A stretch of 11,944 nucleotides of DNA, from contig JAFAGX010000578.1 in NCBI GenBank assembly GCA_019237515.1, forward strand, positions 1 through 11,944, written 5' to 3'. A program made the translations under genes and the position numbers. The notes beneath the pieces were generated by a model. That model searched no databases. It had not been told where the DNA came from and saw only the letters and a program-made list of their open reading frames with translations. Below are positions 1 to 5,691 of this stretch, piece by piece (position 1 is the stretch's first letter; every line of letters begins with the position of its first letter). The stretch comes from Acidobacteriaceae bacterium (lineage in GTDB: Bacteria; Acidobacteriota; Terriglobia; Terriglobales; SbA1).

Positions 1-1266
1 TTTTTTGGTAAGTTCCCCGGCTTTTTGTTGCGCGCTTTCGTATTCTTCGCGGATCGCCTTAGCTCGTGCCTGCGCGTCTTCAGCGCCAATGTCCTCGGCA
101 TAGATCTCCCATAAGGGCGGATGGTCCTTAATTGCCTTGTAACGCAATGGCTGCGTGATCGTGGGGTCATCTACTTCGCTATGGCCGTGGCGACGATAGC
201 CAATCACGTCAATAACAACGTCGGTCCCAAACTGATAGCGGTATTCTGTGGCCATTCGTCCGACCCGGATGACCGCATCAACATCTTCCGAGTTCACATG
301 GAATATTGGGATCGACTGCCGTCGCGCGATCTGAGCAGAAAACCGCGACGAATGTTCCTCTCCAGGGGTGGTTGTAAATCCGATGAGATTGTTCGCCAGA
401 ATGTGGATGGTCCCACCCACGGTATAGCCAGGAAGGTCGGCAAAATTGAGTGTTTCGGCAACAATGCCTTGTCCGGCAAATGCGGCATCACCATGCACCA
501 GCAACGGCAAATATTTCGATTTGCCCGATTCACCGGCACGATCTTGTTTCGCCCGTGTGCGCCCGACAGTTACGGGATCCACCGCTTCAAGATGGCTGGG
601 ATTTGAAACCAGGTGGATGTGGATCGTCGCACCGGTCCGCGTAATGTATTCTCCGGTTGCGCCCATGTGATACTTCACGTCCCCGCTGCCGAGCACGCTG
701 CGCGGATCCACATCTTCAAAATTGGCAAAAACTTCTTCCGGAGCGCGTCTCGCAACCTGAACAATAACGTTTAACCTACCCCGATGGCTCATTCCCATCA
801 CCAACTCAGTTCCACCTTGTTGCGCGGTCACTTCCAAGATTTCATCGACAAGCGGAATCAGGGCAGTTGTGCCTTCCAATGAAAACCGTTTCGTGCCGAG
901 ATAACGCTGTTGCAGAACCAGTTCGAAGAGTTCGGCGCGCATTAATTGGTCGAGGGCGGCTTCCTGGTCCACGGGCGATTGCGGACCCTCCATTCGGTCC
1001 TGAATCCAACGCCGCCGCTCTGTGTCAGCAATATGCATGAATTCGACACCGATGGTTCCGCAGTATGCCTGGCGAGCTTCTCGCGCAAACTCACTCTGGA
1101 TCTGCAGCTCTGGCATTGGCACCGGCTGCAAGAATCCCAGGGGATCAAGGTCTGCCTGAAGGTATCCCCATTGCCGAAAGACATCAAAGATGTGCTCGCG
1201 CTCGTTGTTGGCGGTGTCCAATATTTGCGTTGCACTGGCTGTGGGGCTTTTTAGGGGGTTCGCCAT
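1..1266 (-). CDS. sucA: 2-oxoglutarate dehydrogenase E1 component, N-terminal 422 residues (runs off the left edge)
   Basis: This is the thiamine-diphosphate E1 subunit that decarboxylates 2-oxoglutarate in the TCA cycle and passes the succinyl group to lipoyl-E2. Conserved blocks read in order: GVEFMHI (residues 73-79), KRFSLEG (126-132), MGMSHRGRLNV (157-167), GDVKYHMG (195-202), NPSHLEAVDPV (222-232), HGDAAFAGQG (258-267), NNLIGFTT (292-299) and GYRRHGHSEVDDP (356-368). GDA plus the NN pair form the ThDP/Mg site. The gene is cut by the window edge; the full family protein is over 900 residues. The start is ATG at 1264-1266, just after GAGGAG, and an in-frame TAG two codons further upstream (1273-1275) rules out a longer N-terminus. 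Compared with E. coli SucA, the first 75 or so residues are missing, including the early E2-interacting segment. The usual RGH before the DPLG motif reads RQWGY here (residues 31-35). The identity is very secure; the consequence of the short N-terminus is unknown. Confidence 0.96.
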   Translation of the reverse strand, partial: MANPLKSPTASATQILDTANNEREHIFDVFRQWGYLQADLDPLGFLQPVPMPELQIQSEFAREARQAYCGTIGVEFMHIADTERRRWIQDRMEGPQSPVDQEAALDQLMRAELFELVLQQRYLGTKRFSLEGTTALIPLVDEILEVTAQQGGTELVMGMSHRGRLNVIVQVARRAPEEVFANFEDVDPRSVLGSGDVKYHMGATGEYITRTGATIHIHLVSNPSHLEAVDPVTVGRTRAKQDRAGESGKSKYLPLLVHGDAAFAGQGIVAETLNFADLPGYTVGGTIHILANNLIGFTTTPGEEHSSRFSAQIARRQSIPIFHVNSEDVDAVIRVGRMATEYRYQFGTDVVIDVIGYRRHGHSEVDDPTITQPLRYKAIKDHPPLWEIYAEDIGAEDAQARAKAIREEYESAQQKAGELTKK

Positions 1267-1372
1267 ACTCCTCTAGGATAATCGATGAAAACCAATCGCC
1301 GACAGATTCAGGCCGAACTGATGTGAACGTCCCAAATCTGGCTCCAAGGTACGCGACGCATCCACCCCTGGC

Positions 1373-1416
1373 GTCATCCCGAGAGCCTGCGCATTTTCAA
1401 GCAGGCCGAGTGATCT
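1373..1416 (-). repeat. Palindromic intergenic repeat, copy 2 (inverted to 1454-1495)
   Basis: Read on the minus strand this 44-base unit begins AGATCACTC and ends TCTCGGGATGAC, with GCCTGC (1401-1406 on plus) pairing with GCAGGC (1385-1390) around a loop containing TTGAAAAT. The same end motifs and the TGAAAA loop core occur in the copy at 1454-1495 on the opposite strand. The end motif, which reads GTCATCCCGAG on plus, resembles short palindromic repeats scattered between genes in many bacteria. Membership of such a family is my inference. Confidence 0.55.
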
Positions 1417-1453
1417 GGCGTGGAGCATACTGAATGCGACGCAGCCGCGCGCG

Positions 1454-1495
1454 AGATCCCTCACTCGGCTGAAAAGCGCCGAGTTTCGGGACGAC
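1454..1495 (+). repeat. Palindromic intergenic repeat, copy 1
   Basis: This 42-base unit runs from AGATCCCTC to GGGACGAC. ACTCGGC (1463-1469) pairs perfectly with GCCGAGT (1478-1484) around the loop TGAAAAGC, and TCCC (1457-1460) can pair with GGGA (1488-1491) across a small internal loop. Copy 2 lies 37 bases away in inverted orientation, so the two form a doublet like the paired REP units seen in other bacteria. No T-run follows on either strand, so a simple intrinsic terminator is unlikely. Confidence 0.55.
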
Positions 1496-1565
1496 CTTGG
1501 GACTGTGGCTGAGTCAAGTCAGTTGTCGCCCAAATTTGCAATCTACCTGACACCGCAGCAAGATC

Positions 1566-1757
1566 TCACTTTCGGCCTAGTAAGGCCACGAGCATGCCAA
1601 AAATAGAAGTCCAGGCCCATATCGACCCACCCACAATGCGAACTAACCGGCTGGTTCTCGACATGGGGATGCTCCCATCGAAACCATCGCGAACTGCCGG
1701 AAACAACGCTGCCAGAAGTAAGAAGTACAGAATCCATTGCCACAGCGGATGATTCAC
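1566..1757 (-). CDS. Possible small two-helix membrane protein, 63 aa
   Basis: I do not recognise this protein. It begins at a GTG (1755-1757). A second frame, 1543-1743, overlaps it on the same strand, but only this one looks protein-like. Two hydrophobic segments are visible: residues 5-21 (WQWILYFLLLAALFPAV) and about 41-60 (IVGGSIWAWTSIFGMLVAL). Between them is a short loop with Arg residues (MSRTSRLVR), and the protein ends in GRK. That pattern fits a small inner-membrane hairpin protein. A GAGAG lies 10 bases before the GTG as a modest ribosome-binding site. TTGACA at 1774-1779 (minus) has no matching -10. The gene points toward sucA but is separated from it by about 300 non-coding bases. 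It could also be a chance hydrophobic frame. Confidence 0.45.
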   Translation of the reverse strand: MNHPLWQWILYFLLLAALFPAVRDGFDGSIPMSRTSRLVRIVGGSIWAWTSIFGMLVALLGRK

Positions 1758-1833
1758 TTTGTCACGACTCTCATGTCAACAGATTTGAAACTGACGCAAC
1801 CGAACTTCGCTACTTTTCGCACAAAGTGGAACC

Positions 1834-1842
1834 TGCTATTAT
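1834..1842 (+). promoter_or_regulatory. Candidate extended -10 element for the GAF gene
   Basis: TGC followed by TATTAT (1837-1842) has the form of an extended -10 box, about 80 bases before the ATG at 1922. The region 17 bases upstream (TTTTCG) is a poor -35. If real, it excludes the longer reading-frame start at 1826, which would lie upstream of the transcript. This is a by-eye call. Confidence 0.25.
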
Positions 1843-1921
1843 CCACAGCTTTGAACCAACGGCGTCACTTTCAGGTTCGAGTTGCGGCATTTATTTTGAC
1901 TGCTTCCCAACGCAGAAAATC

Positions 1922-2743
1922 ATGGCAGAAAAGCTTACCGGGCAAGACATCAGCTTCATCGAACTGCAGACCGCCGTCTTCTGCGTGGAATGCGAAATGA
2001 TCAGCAAGAACACGACACCGTCTTGCTTGCGATGCGGCAGCAGGGCAGTCCTGAGCCTCTCCCGGATTCTGGGTGGCTCGCTGCGCGGGCAACAAACCGC
2101 TCACCTCATTGCCGATGCCGAACTCGATCGACTGGTACGCGAATTACTGCAAACAGTTCCATCAGCGGCATCTGATGACCGCGCACCAGCATCGTTCAGC
2201 GCCTTGGCGCCGTCGCGCCATCATGCTCGGGCGCTTGGCTCGCAGCCGGCGCCAAGCTTTGCTCAGGCACGGGTAGGAAAGGAACTGCCTTCTGCGAATA
2301 TTGACCTGGAACCTGCCATCAGCGTGATCACGGAGCGTGCTCAGGTTCTGACCGGAGCGACCGGCGCGGCCATTGCCCTGCGTCATGGCGATGAGATCGT
2401 CTGCCGTGCCCGCGCTGGCCGGACTGCCCCTGATCTGGGAGTTCGATTGCAGACCGAGTCCGGCATTTCCGCCGATTGCGTTCGGACCGGCGAAGTCGTG
2501 TTGTGTCACGACGCGGAACGAAATCCCAGGGTCGACCTGGCGAGTTGTCACCGGTTGGGAGTACGGTCAATACTCGCCGCTCCCCTGCGCCATTTCCGAC
2601 GAACTCTGGGGGTTTTTGAGGTCTTGTCTGCTGCTCCTTATGCCTTCGATCAACGCGATGTCGCTACCAAGCAGTTACTTTCCAGCATGATGGTTGCCGC
2701 TATTGCACGGCTTTCCAATCTTCGAGGCGCAAACGCGCGCTAG
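1922..2743 (+). CDS. Zinc-ribbon and GAF domain protein, 273 aa
   Basis: This is a soluble, probably cytoplasmic sensory protein of unknown ligand. The N-terminus carries C21-x2-C24-x10-C35-x2-C38, the pattern of a small zinc ribbon. A low-complexity linker rich in Ala, Ser and Pro covers about residues 80-125. A GAF domain fills about 128-265, with the core GISADCVRTG (181-190), RVD (203-205), LGVRSILAAPL (212-222) and LGVFEVLS (229-236). Four GAF cysteines, C161, C186, C195 and C209, match those in the next gene exactly in spacing. There is no output domain, so it may act through a partner. The frame opens at GTG 1826, but I place the start at ATG 1922 because the protein-like sequence begins there and a possible -10 box lies in between. 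The ribosome-binding site is weak (AGAAAA). It ends 61 bases before the PilZ gene and is probably cotranscribed with it. Confidence 0.8.
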   Translation: MAEKLTGQDISFIELQTAVFCVECEMISKNTTPSCLRCGSRAVLSLSRILGGSLRGQQTAHLIADAELDRLVRELLQTVPSAASDDRAPASFSALAPSRHHARALGSQPAPSFAQARVGKELPSANIDLEPAISVITERAQVLTGATGAAIALRHGDEIVCRARAGRTAPDLGVRLQTESGISADCVRTGEVVLCHDAERNPRVDLASCHRLGVRSILAAPLRHFRRTLGVFEVLSAAPYAFDQRDVATKQLLSSMMVAAIARLSNLRGANAR

Positions 2744-2804
2744 CTTCCCGGTTGTTGTCCTTCTGGTTGCCTGCTGCTGCCACCTACTTAGTTCGTGAGT
2801 TAAG

Positions 2805-4427
2805 ATGGAGCAAATCGTCCCGATGCAGTCTCTTGGCACCAATGCGACCGAAATCGGTCTGCAGCCGCCAGTTCGGCCTGATCGCCGCCGCCGCGTGCGA
2901 CATAAGATACAGCTTCCCGCCTACGTGACGCTTGGGGAAACCGATACTGCCCTCGATCTGAGCGAGATTGTTAACCTTAGCGAAGACGGCATGGCCATCC
3001 AGACCTCGTCGCCACTAAAGGTGGACGAGCGCACAACTTTCGTTCTCGATCTTCCGGAAACCAATACGAAAATTCGCACCGACGGAAAGGTCGTATGGGC
3101 AGGTTCATCGGGCCGAGTGGGCATAGCGTTCGCTGGCATGCCTCGTCATCTGAGTTTCGAACTCAAGAAGTGGCTCTTCGCCAACGCGGTGGCCGGCTGG
3201 GTTCACCACGCGGCCGAAGTCTCGGAAAGCAGCCAGACTGCCCAGACTTCTCCTGAGGCGGCAACTGCCGCGATCCCCCAGCATTTTGAAACATCAAGTG
3301 CCGCGGATCACACTGCGCTGCTCACCGGGCTCGAAGCGGTGAAGCGCGAAATTGAAGCGCTGGGAACCGATCTGGACGCAGCTTTGTATCTAATTTCTCG
3401 CAGGGCCCAAGCGTTCACGCGGGCGGGCAGCGCTGCGCTGGCGCTCACGGAAGGCGAAGATATGGTGTGCCGCGCAACTTTTGGCCCGTCGGCACCTTCC
3501 GTCGGTGCACATCTCAAAGTCGGGTCAGGCTTTTCGGGCGAATGTGTCCGAACTGGTTTGTTGCTTCGCTGCGATGATTCTGAAAGTGACATCCGCGTGG
3601 ATCGTGAGAGTTGCCGCTACCTGGGCATTCGGTCCATGATCGCTACCCCAGTTCGATGGGACGTTTCGATTATTGGGCTGCTGGAGGTTTTTTCATCCGA
3701 ACCTAATGCTTTTAGCGCGGACGCCGATCTTGTGCTTTCGCGCCTAGCGGAAATTACCGCAGAAGCTGTACATCGTGCGGGCTCTGTAGAAGAACAGGCG
3801 GATGCGAGCCCGGCATCGGTAACCGATGAGTTTGTCGCCGAAGAAGGTTCGCCCGTCTCTCTCAAGCGTTTTTATCGGTCCCGCAATCTGCTGCTCTTCA
3901 TCGCGGGTCTTACCGTGTTAGTAGTCGCTCTCTGGGTCATAATGACCTCGGGCAATAGAAGTTCCCAGGAAAGCGTGCCCTCTACACCGTCGACAACTCT
4001 TCCGGGATCTTCTGCCACCGCGGCGACCGTGCCTGATAGCCTTCCAGCCCTACGCCACCTGGCCGATCAAGGCGATCCGACGGCAGAGTTCGCTATCGGG
4101 GCGCGATATGCTACCGGCGAAGAAGTTCCGCAGGATTACGCGCAGGCGGTCCGGTGGTTTACCAAAGCCGCCGAGCAAGGTCAAGTTGCTGCTCAAGCCA
4201 CGCTCGGCGCCTATTACTGGGCAGGCCGAGGTGTAGCTCCCGACCTGATGCGGGCCTATTTCTGGTCTTTTCTGGCAGAGGCTGGGGGGGATGAGGCCAG
4301 CAGGTCTCGAGTAGCTCTCCTGGCCTCGCGCCTCACCCGGGCGCAGATCGTTGCTGCGCAAAAGCAGGCCAATGAGTGGTTCAAACAACATCAGATGACC
4401 GGCAAGCCCTCGCCGGAAATCCGCTAG
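2805..4427 (+). CDS. PilZ-GAF-transmembrane-Sel1 repeat protein, 540 aa
   Basis: This is a membrane-anchored signalling protein with four parts. PilZ (about residues 27-126) has the arginine cluster RRRRVRH (27-33) and N57-L-S59-E-D-G62, which is the (D/N)xSxxG half of the c-di-GMP site. GAF (about 185-326) has SGECVRTG (244-251), RVD (264-266) and LGIRSMIATPV (273-283), with cysteines 222, 247, 256 and 270. A single transmembrane helix spans about 361-380, preceded by basic LKRFYRSR, so the N-terminus is predicted inside the cell. Two or so Sel1-like repeats (about 414-500) follow a Ser/Thr/Pro linker, for example DPTAEFAIGARYATG and YAQAVRWFTKAAEQG, and would lie outside the cytoplasm. PilZ domains bind c-di-GMP, GAF domains sense small molecules or redox state, and Sel1 repeats are protein scaffolds; how they act together here is unknown. 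The start is ATG 2805 with a weak ribosome-binding site; M7 is an alternative. Confidence 0.88.
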   Translation: MEQIVPMQSLGTNATEIGLQPPVRPDRRRRVRHKIQLPAYVTLGETDTALDLSEIVNLSEDGMAIQTSSPLKVDERTTFVLDLPETNTKIRTDGKVVWAGSSGRVGIAFAGMPRHLSFELKKWLFANAVAGWVHHAAEVSESSQTAQTSPEAATAAIPQHFETSSAADHTALLTGLEAVKREIEALGTDLDAALYLISRRAQAFTRAGSAALALTEGEDMVCRATFGPSAPSVGAHLKVGSGFSGECVRTGLLLRCDDSESDIRVDRESCRYLGIRSMIATPVRWDVSIIGLLEVFSSEPNAFSADADLVLSRLAEITAEAVHRAGSVEEQADASPASVTDEFVAEEGSPVSLKRFYRSRNLLLFIAGLTVLVVALWVIMTSGNRSSQESVPSTPSTTLPGSSATAATVPDSLPALRHLADQGDPTAEFAIGARYATGEEVPQDYAQAVRWFTKAAEQGQVAAQATLGAYYWAGRGVAPDLMRAYFWSFLAEAGGDEASRSRVALLASRLTRAQIVAAQKQANEWFKQHQMTGKPSPEIR

Positions 4428-4489
4428 CTTTTCTTGCTGACTGAGCCGGCCAATCCGATCCGGCGTTAGACTATTAGCAGAGGTGTTGT

Positions 4490-5614
4490 TTGCCGACGCT
4501 CAAAGACGTCATTTATGAGCAGGTCCGTGAAGGCGATCTATACGAGAGACTTGAGGACCGAAATCGAGTTCGCTGCTATGCCTGCGGCCACTGCTGTCCT
4601 ATTCCGGATGGCCAGCCCGGGGTCTGCAAAGTTCGTTACAATCGCGGCGGCACGTTATACGTTCCGTGGGGTTATGTCGGCGGAGTGCAGTGTGATCCGA
4701 TAGAAAAAAAACCATTCTTTCACGCATATCCCGGGGCTTTGGCTTACAGCTTTGGCATGCTGGGATGCGACCTGCACTGCTCGTATTGCCAGAACTGGGT
4801 GACCTCGCAAGCCCTCCGTGATCCGAGCGCTATTTCGGCTCCGCTCGGAGCATCTCCTGAAGCATTGGTTCAAGATGCTCTTCGCCAAGGCGCGAAGGTT
4901 CTTGTGAGCACGTATAACGAGCCGCTAATCACCAGCGAGTGGGCGGTTGCAGTCTTTAAAGAAGCCAAAGCCGCCGGGTTGATGACGGGGTTCGTTTCCA
5001 ATGGAAACGGCACGCCGCAAGTGCTGGAATATCTCCGCCCTTGGATTGATCTCTACAAGGTAGATCTCAAGAGCTTCAGCGACCGCCATTATCACGAACT
5101 CGGTGGCCGGATCGGTCCCATTCTCGACACCATTCGCCGCCTGCATGACATGGATATTTGGCTAGAAATCGTCACGCTGCTGATACCGGGATTCAACGAT
5201 TCAGACGATGAACTGCGGAGTCTCACCGATTTTTTGGCCAACATATCGCCTTACATTCCGTGGCATGTGACGGCATTCCACAAAGATTACAAAATGGACG
5301 ATCCCGATGACACCCGGCCAGAAGACCTATTGCGGGCGGCAGAAATTGGCAAGAATGCCGGTCTGAAATATATCTATGCGGGGAATTTACCCGGAATGGT
5401 CGGCGACCACGAAAACACAAGTTGCCACGATTGCGGCGACATGCTGGTGCGTCGCTACGGGTACTTTATCGAAGAATACCGCCTGACCCCGGAAGGGAGA
5501 TGCCCATCATGCGGAACTGCGATTCCTGGGCGATGGGCACGGAAATTCGATGGCCAGATCGCCGATCGGCCTTTTCTGCCTCGGCACCGCTCACGGCTGG
5601 TCACGATAGATTGA
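4490..5614 (+). CDS. amrS: AmmeMemoRadiSam system radical SAM enzyme, 374 aa
   Basis: This belongs to the radical S-adenosylmethionine family that travels with AMMECR1 and Memo proteins; I know of no established substrate. The cluster-binding motif is C93-x3-C97-x2-C100 followed by QNW, typical of this subfamily. An N-terminal cysteine region (C29, C32, C35, C36, C46) precedes it, and the C-terminus has a zinc-ribbon-like SCHDCG and CPSCG pair around VRRYGYFIEEYRL. STYNEPL (residues 140-146) and VDLKSF fit the SAM-binding barrel. The length is in the expected range. The start is a TTG at 4490, supported by AGAGG at 4479-4483 with six bases between; no in-frame ATG lies near. It follows the PilZ gene by 62 bases on the same strand, so an operon is plausible. 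AMMECR1 and Memo are not in the window. The gene converges on thrS. Confidence 0.9.
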   Translation: MPTLKDVIYEQVREGDLYERLEDRNRVRCYACGHCCPIPDGQPGVCKVRYNRGGTLYVPWGYVGGVQCDPIEKKPFFHAYPGALAYSFGMLGCDLHCSYCQNWVTSQALRDPSAISAPLGASPEALVQDALRQGAKVLVSTYNEPLITSEWAVAVFKEAKAAGLMTGFVSNGNGTPQVLEYLRPWIDLYKVDLKSFSDRHYHELGGRIGPILDTIRRLHDMDIWLEIVTLLIPGFNDSDDELRSLTDFLANISPYIPWHVTAFHKDYKMDDPDDTRPEDLLRAAEIGKNAGLKYIYAGNLPGMVGDHENTSCHDCGDMLVRRYGYFIEEYRLTPEGRCPSCGTAIPGRWARKFDGQIADRPFLPRHRSRLVTID

Positions 5615-5658
5615 CAGAGCAGAACAACTTGCCCTCATACTACCTGCTTTACTCATAC

Positions 5659-5690
5659 CCAGGACAGCCGAGGGCGGCTGTCCCTACGTG
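5659..5690 (-). repeat. Palindromic element A, between convergent amrS and thrS
   Basis: GGACAGCCG (5662-5670) and CGGCTGTCC (5675-5683) form a perfect 9-bp stem with loop AGGG. It sits one base outside the thrS stop codon and 44 bases after the amrS stop, so it could stop transcription from both sides, but there is no T-run on either strand. On the minus strand it reads CACGTAGGGACAGCCG and then on, matching element B (7668-7699) on the opposite strand over about 32 bases. Stem differences between the two are compensatory. Confidence 0.55.
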
Positions 5691-5691
5691 A

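Larger units (their letters stand above)
1267..1565. other. Non-coding stretch upstream of sucA
   Basis: I see no credible gene in these 299 bases. A 63-codon minus-strand reading frame (1273-1464) has no recognisable protein character. The stretch holds two inverted copies of a palindromic repeat, annotated separately, and the sucA ribosome-binding site. No clear sigma70 promoter for sucA was found by eye. A weak TATCCT hexamer lies close to the start but lacks a good -35. Confidence 0.6.

Noticed and set aside
121..606. 161-codon plus-strand open frame
   Set aside because: It is antisense to the conserved sucA blocks and lacks protein-family character.
1273..1464. Minus-strand frame in the same phase just upstream of sucA, considered as the missing SucA N-terminus
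   Set aside because: It ends at TAG 1273-1275, does not resemble the E1 N-terminus, and overlaps the palindromic repeat copy 2.
1774..1779. Perfect TTGACA on the minus strand upstream of the small membrane frame
   Set aside because: No acceptable -10 hexamer occurs 16-18 bases downstream, so it is not called as a promoter.
1826..1921. Upstream GTG extension of the zinc-ribbon/GAF protein
   Set aside because: There is no ribosome-binding site at 1826, the added 32 residues look non-conserved, and a possible extended -10 box lies inside it.
2162..2551. 129-codon minus-strand frame
   Set aside because: It is antisense to the GAF coding sequence, and the plus-strand frame has clear domain motifs.
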